Shown here: positions 45,078 through 54,963 of the stretch, in pieces
Layout of the letters: each line of letters starts with the position of its first letter
Position numbering within the stretch: the stretch's first letter is position 1
Source: Clostridium formicaceticum
GTDB lineage: Bacteria; Bacillota; Clostridia; Peptostreptococcales; Natronincolaceae
DNA length: 64,000 nucleotides
Reading direction: 5' to 3'
Assembly (NCBI RefSeq): GCF_001854185.1
Contig: NZ_CP017603.1
Span: 2,418,001-2,482,000 of the forward strand
Position numbers and translations under genes: made by a program
Notes under the pieces: model-generated
Told to the model about the DNA's origin: nothing
Seen by the model: the letters and a program-made list of their open reading frames with translations, nothing else
The model's database searches: none

Positions 45078-46718
45078 ATGAGTATGTTTTGTTTTCAATG
45101 TCAGGAGGCAGCCAAGGGATCAGGCTGTACTGCAAGAGGGGTATGTGGTAAAACCGATGAGGTTGCTAATTTACAAGATTTATTAATCTATGTATTGAAA
45201 GGCATCTCAATTTACAATCTAGAGGCTAAAAACTTAGAAATTAAGAATGAGGAAGTAGATAAATTCATAATGGAAAGTTTATTTGCTACGATTACAAACG
45301 CAAACTTTGATAAAAGTGTGTTTGTAGAAAGAATTAGAAAAGCGCTAGCTTTAAGGGAAGAAGTGAAGGCACAAGTACTTCAAGCTGGAGGAAAGATTGA
45401 AGAAAATCTTCATGATGCCGCTACTTGGTCTGCTGAAACAGTAGAAGACTTTGAAAAAAAGGCTAAAACTGTAGGTGTATTGTCTACTGAAAATGAAGAT
45501 GTGAGGTCCTTAAGAGAACTTATTATTTACGGTATAAAAGGTATGGCTGCTTATGCTAAACATGCTTATGTATTAGGTTATAAGGAAGAAGCAATCTTTG
45601 AATTTATACAAAAAGCTTTAGTGGCCACAACGGATGATAGCCTAAGTGCTGATGCATTGGTGGCATTAACGATGGAAACTGGAAAGTTTGGCGTAGATGT
45701 TATGGCATTGTTAGATAAAGCGAATACAACTACTTATGGAAATCCTGAGATTACAAAGGTAAATATAGGTGTAAGAAACAATCCAGGAATATTGATCAGT
45801 GGTCATGATTTGAAAGATATGGAAGAACTGTTAAAACAAACTGAAGGAACTGGCGTTGATGTATATACCCATAGTGAGATGTTGCCAGCCAATTACTATC
45901 CAGCCTTTAAAAAGTATGATCATTTTGTAGGAAACTATGGAAATGCTTGGTGGAAACAAGATAAAGAGTTTGAATCCTTTAATGGACCAATTCTTATGAC
46001 CACCAATTGTTTAATACCACCAAAAGATACTTATAAGGATAGAGTATATACAACAAGTGTTGTAGGGTTTGAAGGATTAAAGCATATTGAGGTGGAAAAT
46101 GGAAAGAAAGATTTCTCAGAAATCATTGAACATGCTAAAAAGTGTCAGCCACCTGTTGAGATAGAAAGAGGAGAAATCGTAGGAGGCTTTGCTCACAATG
46201 CTGTTTTAGGTGTTGCTGATAAAGTGGTTGAAGCAGTCAAGGCTGGAGCAATCAAGAAGTTCTTTGTTATGGCTGGCTGCGATGGCAGAATGAAATCTAG
46301 AGATTACTATACCGAGTTTGCTAAAGAGTTACCGAAGGATACAGTGATTTTAACAGCTGGATGTGCTAAATATAGATATAACAAGCTTGACTTAGGTGAT
46401 ATTGGCGGTATCCCAAGGGTATTGGATGCAGGACAATGTAATGATTCTTATTCACTGGCTGTGGTAGCTTTAAAACTAAAGGAAGTATTCCAATTAGAAG
46501 ATATCAACGAATTACCTATCGCCTACAATATTGCATGGTATGAACAAAAGGCAGTGATTGTATTACTAGCTCTATTATATCTAGGTGTTAAAAATATTCA
46601 TTTAGGACCAACGTTACCGGCCTTTTTATCACCAAATGTTGCAAAGGTATTAGTAGAAACCTTTGGCATCGGCGGTATCACTGATGTAGAAAATGACATC
46701 AATAGCTTCATGGCATAA
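45078..46718 (+). CDS. hcp: Hybrid-cluster protein (hydroxylamine reductase / NO-stress)
   Basis: 546 residues. N-terminal [4Fe-4S] set C5-x2-C8-x8-C17-x5-C23, the class found in strict anaerobes. Hybrid-cluster ligands in [30 protein letters not shown] and [10 protein letters not shown]. Protects against nitric oxide and hydroxylamine. Likely controlled by the Rrf2 regulator encoded convergently downstream. SD ATGGAGGGATG. Confidence 0.97.
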   Translation: MSMFCFQCQEAAKGSGCTARGVCGKTDEVANLQDLLIYVLKGISIYNLEAKNLEIKNEEVDKFIMESLFATITNANFDKSVFVERIRKALALREEVKAQVLQAGGKIEENLHDAATWSAETVEDFEKKAKTVGVLSTENEDVRSLRELIIYGIKGMAAYAKHAYVLGYKEEAIFEFIQKALVATTDDSLSADALVALTMETGKFGVDVMALLDKANTTTYGNPEITKVNIGVRNNPGILISGHDLKDMEELLKQTEGTGVDVYTHSEMLPANYYPAFKKYDHFVGNYGNAWWKQDKEFESFNGPILMTTNCLIPPKDTYKDRVYTTSVVGFEGLKHIEVENGKKDFSEIIEHAKKCQPPVEIERGEIVGGFAHNAVLGVADKVVEAVKAGAIKKFFVMAGCDGRMKSRDYYTEFAKELPKDTVILTAGCAKYRYNKLDLGDIGGIPRVLDAGQCNDSYSLAVVALKLKEVFQLEDINELPIAYNIAWYEQKAVIVLLALLYLGVKNIHLGPTLPAFLSPNVAKVLVETFGIGGITDVENDINSFMA

Positions 46719-46756
46719 TAAAAAAAGCCCCCAACCCCAATTCATATATAGAGATA

Positions 46757-46810
46757 TTAAGCGACCCTTAGTCCAGAGCGGCTAAGGCGTCGCTTAATTT
46801 TTGTTTTTTT
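46757..46810 (+). terminator. Terminator of hcp, overlapping the 3' end of the Rrf2 gene
   Basis: TTAAGCGAC-CCTTAG pairs with CTAAGG-C-GTCGCTTAA, followed by TTTTTGTTTTTTT. The arms encode the last Rrf2 residues on the other strand. Confidence 0.75.
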
Positions 46811-47181
46811 AGATATTGAATAAATTCTTCATTTAATTTTTGTGGTAGACCTCCAAAGATACAAAACTTAAAGGAGCAAAGTTGACAATTCGTAGGACAT
46901 TGGCTTGTTACTAAAGGTCCTTCTATCACCTCATAAATGTCTAGAAAAGTAATTTCTTCCGGAGGTTTTGAGAGGGTAAAGCCTCCTTTAGGGCCTCGGA
47001 CAGAACGGATATAATTGGCTTTTACAAGACGTTGTAACACCTTAGATAAATGGGCCTCTGAAGAACCCAGTATTTTGGCTATCTCTTTTACATTCAATAG
47101 ACCTTTATCTTTATGGGCAATAACCACCATACTATGTAAAGCAAGAGAAAGCATTTCAGATATACGTATTATCGCAGACAA
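46768..47181 (-). CDS. Rrf2-family regulator (NsrR/IscR-like)
   Basis: 137 residues. Winged helix (IAKILGSSEAHLSKVLQRLVKANYIRSVRGPKGGF) and a Cys-rich loop CPTNCQLCSFKFC around residue 95, likely holding an Fe-S cluster. NsrR-type members sense nitric oxide; being convergent with hcp makes that the best guess. TTG start 47181 with SD AGGAGGTGAG. Confidence 0.9.
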   Translation of the reverse strand: MSAIIRISEMLSLALHSMVVIAHKDKGLLNVKEIAKILGSSEAHLSKVLQRLVKANYIRSVRGPKGGFTLSKPPEEITFLDIYEVIEGPLVTSQCPTNCQLCSFKFCIFGGLPQKLNEEFIQYLKKQKLSDALAALD

Positions 47182-47357
47182 ATAGGCTCACCTCCTAGGA
47201 TAAAATTTTAGTATTAGCAAGGTGAAAAGTCAACAAAAACTTTAAAAATCTTATCATGATTGGTTTCTTTACAAGTATTTAACTGTTGGCTTTTTTTTAT
47301 TCAAAGTTTAAATTAAGATATTTTTATTAAGGAAATACTATTATAAAGGAGATGCCT

Positions 47358-48119
47358 ATGGAAGAAAAATATATTGAAACACCTCATTTGCCTAAAAATA
47401 CGATAAAGTGTGCATTAGTGGATTATAGAATAGGTGAAAAAACCGTTAAAGTGCTAGAGGATCAGGGTATAAGTCTAATAAAAACTGTGGCATGCGCTGA
47501 ATTGTATCAGGCTATTGAAGGACACCCTGATATGGTAATACAGCATTTAGGCGGCAGAGATATCCTTATTGCTCCAAATGTTATCCAATACTATCAACCA
47601 AAATTTGAAGCTTTAGGTTTTCGTGTCCTTGAAGGAAAGACTTATTTAAAGGGTAACTACCCACATGATATTGCATATAATATTTGTAGGATAGGTAGCC
47701 ATGTGATACACAATTTCAAACATACAGATAAAGCATTATTAGATGATTTGCAAAAGCGTAATTTGGTGAAAATACATGTTTCCCAGGGGTATTCAAAATG
47801 TTCTGTTGCAGTGGTGGATAAAAAAGCCATGATTACTTCAGACTCTGGGATACATAAGGAAGTAATAAAGTTTGGTATAGACTCTTTACTAATTGCGAAG
47901 GGAGGTATCTTGTTACCAGGAGTCAACCATGGCTTTATAGGAGGTGCCTGTGGCTATTTAGACCAGGAAACCTTGGGCTTTTATGGAGATATTACCTCAC
48001 ATGAAAGTTTTGAAAAAATTGCATTTTTTTTGAGAAAATACAATAAAAAAATAAAGTGTTTAAATAATAAAAAACTACAAGATTATGGAACGCTGATTCC
48101 TTTATTAGAAATGGGTTAA
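47358..48119 (+). CDS. DUF6873-like protein (amidinotransferase-like GME fold)
   Basis: 253 residues. I recognise it as similar to the clostridial DUF6873 group, believed to have the guanidine-modifying-enzyme fold; the repeated beta-beta-alpha pattern, VNHGFIGGACGYL and HGFIGG fit, but I cannot assign a reaction. ATG 47358 is used (AAGGAG 6 bases upstream); the ATG at 47352 is too close. About 170 bases separate it from the divergent Rrf2 gene. Confidence 0.55.
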   Translation: MEEKYIETPHLPKNTIKCALVDYRIGEKTVKVLEDQGISLIKTVACAELYQAIEGHPDMVIQHLGGRDILIAPNVIQYYQPKFEALGFRVLEGKTYLKGNYPHDIAYNICRIGSHVIHNFKHTDKALLDDLQKRNLVKIHVSQGYSKCSVAVVDKKAMITSDSGIHKEVIKFGIDSLLIAKGGILLPGVNHGFIGGACGYLDQETLGFYGDITSHESFEKIAFFLRKYNKKIKCLNNKKLQDYGTLIPLLEMG

Positions 48120-48192
48120 TTTCAATTATATGTATAGAATATGATAAAAAATTAAACATATACTACTAATACAGCAGGAAGGAGTGATACAG

Positions 48193-49110
48193 ATGAATTT
48201 GCTGTCTATTATTGTTGAGAAAAATGTAGAAGAGTTACAAAGGCAATTAAGCAAACAGATTGAATCTTTTAAAAACGAAGAGATTGAAATAGATGAAAAT
48301 GTTACTTATCATGAATCCTTCTATACTTTAGAGTATAGTGTGAAGATAGAAAGTGTAAAAAATTATCCTATTAGTGATTTTATCAATATATTTAAATATT
48401 GTGCAGCCAATGGCTTGTTTGAATATATAAAGTTATATGAAGAACCTCCATTGATTCAGAAGCTTATTGATTATGACTATTATTATTTTAGTGCAAAAGA
48501 ACGAATAGAGATTCAAAATATTATTAAGGCAGATTTAAAAAGTCAAAGCGATAGAATGAAGGATGCAAATGATGAAGTGCATCATAGAAAGTTTGCAACG
48601 ATTCAAAAAATGATGGAGCATTTTAAAACAAGTTCGCAAATTAATCTTAAAGGTTTTATTACTTTTAGGTTAAAGGATTATATTTTAGAGCTACAAGAAA
48701 TGATAGAAAGAGCAGTAGAAGACTTTCTTATGAATAAAGAATATAATGAGTTTATCAAACTATTGAAATACTTTGTAGATATTCAAGAAGCAAAGATTGA
48801 TACTGTGCATATCTTATTCGAAGAAGATAGCAAATATAAGCTATATGATCAATATGGAAACTTAGTAAATAATGAGTACCTAAGACTAGTGGCTACTGAA
48901 ATGGTAGATAAAGACATCAATTATGAGGATTTGTTGATCAGTTCTTTAATCACCATCGCACCTAATCAAGTTTTTATTCATAAGATATCTAATCTTAATA
49001 ATGTAGAAATCATCAAGACCATATCACGGGTGTTTGTAAATAAAGTAAAAGTGTGTGATAGCTGTGATTGGTGCAAAGTAAAGGTAAAAGTAAATGTAGA
49101 GAAAGAGTAA
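48193..49110 (+). CDS. ytxC: YtxC-family sporulation protein
   Basis: 305 residues matching YtxC, a protein restricted to spore formers, of unknown biochemical role. Conserved FITFRLKDYILELQEMIERAVEDFL and AKIDTVHILFE; the C-terminus has CDSCDWC. Probably cytoplasmic, with mixed alpha/beta content. ATG 48193 with SD AAGGAGTG; GTG 48184 lies in the SD. Confidence 0.85.
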   Translation: MNLLSIIVEKNVEELQRQLSKQIESFKNEEIEIDENVTYHESFYTLEYSVKIESVKNYPISDFINIFKYCAANGLFEYIKLYEEPPLIQKLIDYDYYYFSAKERIEIQNIIKADLKSQSDRMKDANDEVHHRKFATIQKMMEHFKTSSQINLKGFITFRLKDYILELQEMIERAVEDFLMNKEYNEFIKLLKYFVDIQEAKIDTVHILFEEDSKYKLYDQYGNLVNNEYLRLVATEMVDKDINYEDLLISSLITIAPNQVFIHKISNLNNVEIIKTISRVFVNKVKVCDSCDWCKVKVKVNVEKE

Positions 49111-49114
49111 ATTG

Positions 49115-49146
49115 GCTCCTTGAAGAAAGGAGCTTTTTCTTTTTTA
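49115..49146 (+). terminator. Intrinsic terminator after ytxC
   Basis: GCTCCTT/AAGGAGC stem with loop GAAGA, then TTTTTCTTTTTT. Confidence 0.9.
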
Positions 49147-49244
49147 TAGAGAATTTATAAATAAATATCTACTTGCAATAGAAAAATAACATGGTATAAT
49201 CATTTATGGGATTTTATGAAAAACTTTAAGAAGAAGGTGAAACA

Positions 49245-49850
49245 ATGAACTTTTTAACAATAATCTTACTAGCTTCTATTGGTGCTGTGATTGGTTGGGT
49301 AACAAATCTTTTGGCAGTAAAATTATTATTCAGGCCTTTTGAACCCATAGAGATACCTTTATTGAAGCTAAAACTGCAGGGACTCATCCCTAAAAGAAGA
49401 AGTGAAATTGCAGTCAGTATTGGAAAAACGATAGAAACAGATTTGTTGTCTGCTGAGGATATTATATCGAAGCTGGTGAATGGTGACAATAAAGAAGAAA
49501 TTTTTTTAGTAATCAAAAACAAAATTAGTAAAATTATCAATGAACGTTTACCAGGGATTATTCCCTCCAGCTTTAAGGGAATGATACAAAGTTACATAGA
49601 TGATATTATTAATAAAGAAGGAGAAAAACTTGTTGCGGAGATTGTAGAAAGTATTATTGAAAAGAGTGCTTCAAGTATACAGATAGCAGAAATGATTGAA
49701 GAAAAAATTAATGATTTTCCTATGGACAGATTAGAGGAAATTGTTTTAAATATTGCTAAAAATGAGCTAAAGCATATTGAAATATTGGGGGGGATTTTAG
49801 GTTTTGCTATTGGACTACTTCAAGGTCTTATCATTATTTTAATACAATAA
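49245..49850 (+). CDS. DUF445-family membrane protein (YheB-like)
   Basis: 201 residues with membrane helices at both ends (3-25 and about 180-200) and a soluble helical middle. The start GAVIGWVTNLLAVKLLFRPFEP is the DUF445 signature. Bacillus relatives affect spore structure or germination, but the role is unclear. Shorter than YheB (about 370 residues), as many clostridial copies are. Confidence 0.88.
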   Translation: MNFLTIILLASIGAVIGWVTNLLAVKLLFRPFEPIEIPLLKLKLQGLIPKRRSEIAVSIGKTIETDLLSAEDIISKLVNGDNKEEIFLVIKNKISKIINERLPGIIPSSFKGMIQSYIDDIINKEGEKLVAEIVESIIEKSASSIQIAEMIEEKINDFPMDRLEEIVLNIAKNELKHIEILGGILGFAIGLLQGLIIILIQ

Positions 49851-49904
49851 AAAACAGTTGCTTGTATATTTTTTTATCAATTTGAAAAAATAATTTAGAA
49901 TACC

Positions 49905-49933
49905 TTGACAAAAACTTTTTTCATCAATATAAT
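49905..49933 (+). promoter_or_regulatory. Promoter of thrS
   Basis: Perfect TTGACA (49905-49910), 17-base spacer, perfect TATAAT (49928-49933). Confidence 0.93.
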
Positions 49934-49957
49934 AATCTAAAATAATATATTCAAGCT

Positions 49958-50200
49958 ATGAAAAGGAAGAGTAGGTTAACTCCAGTACTTAGAGAGAAAA
50001 CATCTTAGGCTGCAAGTGTTTTTGTATAGGACTAACTGAAGACTACCCTTGAGCTGTTTCTGATTAGCATCAAGATGTGAAAAGAATACCGGTGACAACG
50101 TTAGAGTCAATGATTGAGGTGGATTTTATCAAGTTAGGTGGAACCGCGGGAAGCTAAGTCTCTCGTCCTAGTAATTTTAGGATGAGGGGCTTTTTTATTT
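49958..50200 (+). ncRNA. T-box leader of thrS (specifier ACT, Thr)
   Basis: Stem I with a TGAAG-ACT-A specifier (ACT at 50042-50044), T-box TTAGGTGGAACCGCG (50134-50148), and terminator CTCGTCCTA/TAGGATGAGG plus T run (50162-50197). The A facing the discriminator suits tRNA-Thr ending in U. It controls threonyl-tRNA synthetase. Confidence 0.95.
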
Positions 50201-50205
50201 TTATA

Positions 50206-50297
50206 TAGACATAAGTCTATGAATTTGAATGAATCTAGGGCGAAACCGTAGACCGTGTATATTAAAATTTAACTTTAGAAGCGCGCATCTATAATAT
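50206..50297. repeat. Short copy of the MITE-like element, before thrS
   Basis: The left end (TATAGACATAAGTCTATGAATTTGAAT) and the right block from GGCGAAAC to CTATAAT match the element at 14758-14886, with about 40 interior bases missing. It sits directly after the T-box terminator and before the thrS SD. Confidence 0.55.
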
Positions 50298-50317
50298 AAC
50301 AAGAAGGAGGAAGAAAA

Positions 50318-52234
50318 ATGCAAAAGGTAAAAATAACATTAAAAGATGGTACTGTAAAGGAAGTGAACCAAGGAACATCTATATATGATATTGCTAAAGA
50401 AATCAGTGAAGGTTTGGCGAGAGTAGCTATAGGTGCTGAAGTAAATGATGTGTCAGTAGATTTAAGTTATAAAGTAGAAGAAGATTGTAATGTCAATATT
50501 TTGCGTTTTGAAGATGAAGAAGGAAAAGACTTTTTAAGACATACAAGTGCTCATATTTTGGCACAAGCAGTAAAACGACTGTATCCTAACACAAAATTAG
50601 CCATTGGTCCTGCCATAGACAATGGATTTTACTATGATTTTGATTCAGAACACAAATTTACTCCTGAGGATTTGGAAAAAATAGAAGCAGAAATGAAAAA
50701 AATTGTGAAGGAAAAATTAGATTTAGAGAGGTTTGAGCTTTCAAGGGAAGAAGCCTTAAAACTTATGGAGGAAAAAAATGAAAGCTATAAAGTAGAGCTC
50801 ATTAATGACTTACCAGAAGATGAAAAGATTTCTTTTTATAAGCAAGGTGAATTTGTAGATCTCTGTGCTGGGCCTCATGTCTTATCTACAGATAAGGTAA
50901 AGGCTTTTAAGCTGTTAAGTATTGCCGGTGCCTATTGGCGTGGTGATGAAAAAAACAAAATGCTTCAAAGAATTTATGGAACTTCCTTTGAAAAGAAAAA
51001 AGATCTAGAAGAATATTTGCATCGACTAGAGGAGGCTAAAAAGAGGGATCATCGAAAAATAGGAAAAGAACTAGACCTCTTTAGTTTACAAGAAGAAGGT
51101 CCAGGTTTTCCTTTCTTTCATCCAAAAGGAATGGTTTTAAGAAATCAACTAGAAAACTTTTGGAGAAGGGAACATACCAAAAGAGGTTATGAAGAAATAA
51201 GGACACCGATTATATTGAATGAAGCTTTATGGCATCAATCAGGTCATTGGGACCATTATAAAGAAAACATGTATTTTACCAAAATAGATGAGGGTGATTA
51301 TGCAGTAAAGCCAATGAATTGTCCAGGGTCTATCTTAATGTATAAAAGAAAAATGCATAGCTATAGAGACCTTCCTATTAGAATGGGGGAGCTTGGATTA
51401 GTACATCGACATGAATTATCAGGTGCATTGCATGGTTTAATGCGGGTAAGATGTTTTACACAGGATGATGCGCATATTTTCATGTTACCAGAACAAATCA
51501 AGGATGAAATCATAGGTGTTATTGATTTTGTAGATTATTTTTATAATATTTTCGGATTTAAGTATCATATTGAGCTATCCACTAGACCAGAGAATTCCAT
51601 GGGAACAGATGAGGAGTGGGATTTAGCTATCAATGCTTTGAAGGAGGCATTGGATGAAAAACAATTAAAGTATAAAATCAATGAAGGTGACGGCGCCTTC
51701 TATGGTCCTAAAATAGATTTTCACTTAGAAGATTGCATTGGAAGAACATGGCAGTGTGGCACAATACAACTGGACTTCCAAATGCCACAAAGATTTGATA
51801 TTCACTATGTAGGTGCTGATGGAGAAAAACATCGTCCTATTATGATTCATAGAGTAATTTTTGGCAGCATTGAAAGATTTATTGGCATTCTGATTGAGCA
51901 TTATGCTGGTAAGTTTCCAGCATGGTTAGCACCAGTACAAATAAAAATACTACCTATTACAGATCAACATCATGAGTACGCATTGAAACTTAAGGAGGAG
52001 ATGGCCGAGAAAGGATTAAGAGTTGAAGTAGATACTAGAAATGAAAAAATTGGTTATAAGATTAGAGAAGCGCAACTTTCTAGAGTACCTTACATGCTGG
52101 TAATAGGAGACAAAGAAGTAGAGACACAATCGGTGGCAGTAAGATCTAGAGATAAAGGAGAACTTGGAACCGTCGAGGTGGCTTCCTTTATTCAAAGCCT
52201 ATTGGAGGAAATAAAGAACAAAATTATAGGATAA
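50318..52234 (+). CDS. thrS: Threonyl-tRNA synthetase
   Basis: 638 residues, normal length. TGS domain (1-60), editing domain with HTSAHILAQAVKRLYP and VDLCAGPHV, class II core with zinc-binding MNCPGS and HRHELSGALHGLMRVR, and the anticodon-binding C-terminal domain. Controlled by the T-box upstream. SD GAAGGAGG. Confidence 0.98.
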   Translation: MQKVKITLKDGTVKEVNQGTSIYDIAKEISEGLARVAIGAEVNDVSVDLSYKVEEDCNVNILRFEDEEGKDFLRHTSAHILAQAVKRLYPNTKLAIGPAIDNGFYYDFDSEHKFTPEDLEKIEAEMKKIVKEKLDLERFELSREEALKLMEEKNESYKVELINDLPEDEKISFYKQGEFVDLCAGPHVLSTDKVKAFKLLSIAGAYWRGDEKNKMLQRIYGTSFEKKKDLEEYLHRLEEAKKRDHRKIGKELDLFSLQEEGPGFPFFHPKGMVLRNQLENFWRREHTKRGYEEIRTPIILNEALWHQSGHWDHYKENMYFTKIDEGDYAVKPMNCPGSILMYKRKMHSYRDLPIRMGELGLVHRHELSGALHGLMRVRCFTQDDAHIFMLPEQIKDEIIGVIDFVDYFYNIFGFKYHIELSTRPENSMGTDEEWDLAINALKEALDEKQLKYKINEGDGAFYGPKIDFHLEDCIGRTWQCGTIQLDFQMPQRFDIHYVGADGEKHRPIMIHRVIFGSIERFIGILIEHYAGKFPAWLAPVQIKILPITDQHHEYALKLKEEMAEKGLRVEVDTRNEKIGYKIREAQLSRVPYMLVIGDKEVETQSVAVRSRDKGELGTVEVASFIQSLLEEIKNKIIG

Positions 52235-52242
52235 ATAGGATG

Positions 52243-52268
52243 AAGGAGCAGAAATATTTCTGCTCCTT
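52243..52268. terminator. Hairpin between thrS and the ftsH-type gene
   Basis: AAGGAGCAGAA/TTCTGCTCCTT stem with loop ATAT; few T residues follow on the plus strand, so termination there may be weak. It overlaps the last base pairs of the minus-strand gene. Confidence 0.6.
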
Positions 52269-53862
52269 ATACAGCTTCTAGTTTTTCTTTTTTCTCTTTT
52301 ATTTCTTCTGTTTCTTTTGGTGCCTCCATGAAATTGCCTAGCAGCTCATTGAGTTCATCATAGTTTAAAGTTTCACGTTCCATTAATGCAGAAGAAATTT
52401 TCTCTAGCTCTGCCTTATAGGTTTTTAAATGTTGCTGTGTTACTGTATAACAATCATCAATGATCTTGTTCATTTCTTTGTTAATTTGTCGTCCTAGAAC
52501 CTGCATCATGGTAGAATTGTTGGACATATAACCTAAATCACTCATACCATATTCACAAACCATTTGCATAGCGATATCGGTGACCTTTTTTAAATCATCC
52601 TTTGCACCGGTAGAGAGATGACCAAAGATGAGCTCTTCAGCGGCTCTACCTCCCAACATTACCATAATCTTATTACATAGTTCTTCTCTTGTCATAATGT
52701 ACCGATCATCCTGCGGCATATGAAGAACATAACCTAAGGCTTGCCCTCTTGGAATAATTGACACTTTTTGTACAATATCGGTACCAAGGATCTTACCAAT
52801 TAAAGCATGGCCAGCTTCATGGTAAGAAACAATTTGTTTCTCCTTCAACAATACAGTTGGGTTTTTGACCTGTAGGCCTGCAATGACTCTTTCAATGGCC
52901 TGCTCAAAGTGCTTTATAGAAATTGTTGTTTGGTTTTCTCTCACAGCAATAATAGCGGCTTCATTAGCAATATTCGATAAATGAGCACCACTCATACCAT
53001 GGGTTTTTTTAGCTAAGTCTTGAATTTTAATACTTTCGTCTAAAGGTTTATCTTTTGTATGCACCTTTAGGATCTCTTCCCTTGCCCTTACGTTAGGATT
53101 ACCAATAAACATGTGGCGATCAAAACGACCAGGTCGAAGTAAAGCTTCATCTAATAAATCCAGACGATTGGTAGCTGCAATAACAACAACTGTTTGGTCT
53201 GTATTAAAACCGTCTAGTTCTATTAAAAGTTGGTTTAGGGTTTGATCTTTTTCATTATTACTATCTAAATGTCTTTTTGCACCAATAGCATCAATTTCAT
53301 CAATAAAGATAACACTAGGCGCTTCTTTTTTTGCTTTTTCAAATAAAGTACGCACTCTCTTAGCACCAACACCTACATATTTTTCGACAAACTCAGAACC
53401 GCTTGCTGTAAAAAAGGTTGACTTCGTTTCTCCAGCTACAGCGGAAGCTAGGAGGGTTTTGCCAGTACCAGGAGGACCATAAAATAAAATCCCTTTAGGA
53501 ATTTTTGCCCCCATTTTCTGATACTTTTCTGTTTGATTAATGAAATCAATAACCTCAACTAGTTCTTCCTTTACCTCATCTAAGCCTGCTACATCCTCGA
53601 AGGTTACCTTTGGTTTTGTGAAGACCTCCTTGTTATTTTCACAATTTTTTTTCTCGTCGTTTATCATTGCATGTGCATATTGGAAGGGTTTATCCAATTT
53701 TATATAATAAACAAACAAGCAAGCTGTTACAATAATAAGTAATAGGCGATCTTTGCCTCCAAAACCAACGCTTAATTCATTTCCTGAAGAGGATGAAAAG
53801 CTAGAAATAAAGGTCAGACCGAGAAAAGTTAAGAAAAGCATAAGTATTATTTTTTTCTTCAT
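52267..53862 (-). CDS. ftsH: FtsH-type membrane AAA+ zinc metalloprotease, short form
   Basis: 531 residues. N-terminal hydrophobic helix (3-22) and a second (40-52) with only a short external loop between; AAA domain with Walker A GPPGTGKT near 132, IFIDEIDAIG, and the SRH; protease HEAGHALIG near 350 with Zn Asp downstream. Classical FtsH has about 600-650 residues and a larger periplasmic domain, so this is a reduced form. Acidic/Lys-rich tail. It may be a second FtsH rather than the main copy. Confidence 0.92.
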   Translation of the reverse strand: MKKKIILMLFLTFLGLTFISSFSSSSGNELSVGFGGKDRLLLIIVTACLFVYYIKLDKPFQYAHAMINDEKKNCENNKEVFTKPKVTFEDVAGLDEVKEELVEVIDFINQTEKYQKMGAKIPKGILFYGPPGTGKTLLASAVAGETKSTFFTASGSEFVEKYVGVGAKRVRTLFEKAKKEAPSVIFIDEIDAIGAKRHLDSNNEKDQTLNQLLIELDGFNTDQTVVVIAATNRLDLLDEALLRPGRFDRHMFIGNPNVRAREEILKVHTKDKPLDESIKIQDLAKKTHGMSGAHLSNIANEAAIIAVRENQTTISIKHFEQAIERVIAGLQVKNPTVLLKEKQIVSYHEAGHALIGKILGTDIVQKVSIIPRGQALGYVLHMPQDDRYIMTREELCNKIMVMLGGRAAEELIFGHLSTGAKDDLKKVTDIAMQMVCEYGMSDLGYMSNNSTMMQVLGRQINKEMNKIIDDCYTVTQQHLKTYKAELEKISSALMERETLNYDELNELLGNFMEAPKETEEIKEKKEKLEAV

Positions 53863-53995
53863 TGAACCACCACCTTGTCATGTCTTTAAAAGTAGCATAC
53901 CCAAAACTATAAATAAACATGATAGGTATATAGAAGAAAAGCGAAGGTAAATATATGAAGAAAAATTGTTGTATAAAATTTTTTTATTAAATAGC

Positions 53996-54024
53996 TTGAC
54001 AAATCACCAATAGATTGGTATCCT
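53996..54024 (+). promoter_or_regulatory. Promoter of the infC operon
   Basis: TTGACA (53996-54001), 17-base spacer, TATCCT (54019-54024). Confidence 0.7.
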
Positions 54025-54029
54025 ATTAA

Positions 54030-54173
54030 AGAAAACAAAGCAGAAGATACCGCTTCTCACCTTACAGCAAAAGTGTTGTGAAGGTTCATAACTGATTATG
54101 TTGATTGAAATAGATTAGCGATGATTGTTATGTTATTAATTGGAAGCGGATAGTAAAGACTATTCGTTTTTTT
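54030..54173 (+). ncRNA. L20-type leader of infC-rpmI-rplT with attenuator
   Basis: About 150 nt of leader with several complementary stretches, ending in CGGATAGT/ACTATTCG plus seven T (54147-54173), an intrinsic terminator before infC. Firmicutes infC leaders bind ribosomal protein L20 to cause premature termination; position and terminator fit, though I did not fold the whole region. Confidence 0.7.
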
Positions 54174-54201
54174 ATTGGAAACTTTTATTGGGAGGTGTCA
54201 A

Positions 54202-54723
54202 ATTATTAGAGATATTAACGAGCTTCAAATTAATGAAGAAATTAGGGATAAGGAAATTAGATTAATTGATTCCAATGGAGATCAGCTGGGGATCATATCG
54301 GCTAAGGAAGCACAAAAATTAGCTAACAGTAAAAACCTAGATTTAGTAAAAATTGCACCCCAGGCAAAACCCCCTGTGTGCAAAATTATGGACTATGGTA
54401 AGTACAAGTATGAGCTAGCTAAAAAGGAAAAAGAAGCTAAAAAAAATCAAAAGGTAATCACCATTAAGGAAGTAAGACTTAGCCCTAACATTGAAAAACA
54501 TGATTTGCAAGTGAAAGCAACACAAGCAATAAAGTTCTTGAAAAATGGAGATAAAGTGAAAGTAACTTTGCGTTTCAGAGGTAGAGAGCTTAGTAATGTA
54601 AGTATAGGTAGAAAAGTTATTGATGATTTTAGGGATTTATTAGCAGAAATCAGTCAAGTTGAAAAAGAAGCAAAACTAGAAGGGAAACAAATGATTATGG
54701 TTTTGACTCCCAAGAATTCATAG
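54202..54723 (+). CDS. infC: Translation initiation factor IF-3, probable ATT start
   Basis: About 174 residues: N-domain (IRDINELQINEEIRDKEIRLID), linker, C-domain (IKEVRLSPNIEKHDLQVKATQAIKFL). The usual IF-3 beginning follows two ATT codons (54202 and 54205), with GGGAGGTG at 54190-54197. ATT initiation is the classic self-control device of infC, since IF-3 rejects non-standard starts. The longer TTG 54175 frame starts inside the terminator T run and is unlikely. Confidence 0.93.
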   Translation: MIRDINELQINEEIRDKEIRLIDSNGDQLGIISAKEAQKLANSKNLDLVKIAPQAKPPVCKIMDYGKYKYELAKKEKEAKKNQKVITIKEVRLSPNIEKHDLQVKATQAIKFLKNGDKVKVTLRFRGRELSNVSIGRKVIDDFRDLLAEISQVEKEAKLEGKQMIMVLTPKNS

Positions 54724-54743
54724 ATTAGAAGGAGGAAATAATA

Positions 54744-54938
54744 ATGCCAAAAATGAAAAGCCATAGAGGAGCTTCAAAAAGATTTAAGAAGACAAAAACA
54801 GGTAAAATCAAAAGAATGAAGGCTTTCAAAAGCCACATCTTAACGAAAAAGACAGCGAAGAGAAAGAGAAATCTACGTAAAGCTGCATTAGTATTTAAAG
54901 GTGAAGCCAAAAAATTAGCACAAATTATAGCAAAATAG
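54744..54938 (+). CDS. rpmI: Ribosomal protein L35
   Basis: 64 residues, bL35: [20 protein letters not shown], highly basic, full length. SD GAAGGAGG. Middle gene of the infC operon. Confidence 0.98.
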   Translation: MPKMKSHRGASKRFKKTKTGKIKRMKAFKSHILTKKTAKRKRNLRKAALVFKGEAKKLAQIIAK

Positions 54939-54963
54939 ATATCGTTAAAGGAGGTTGTAAACA

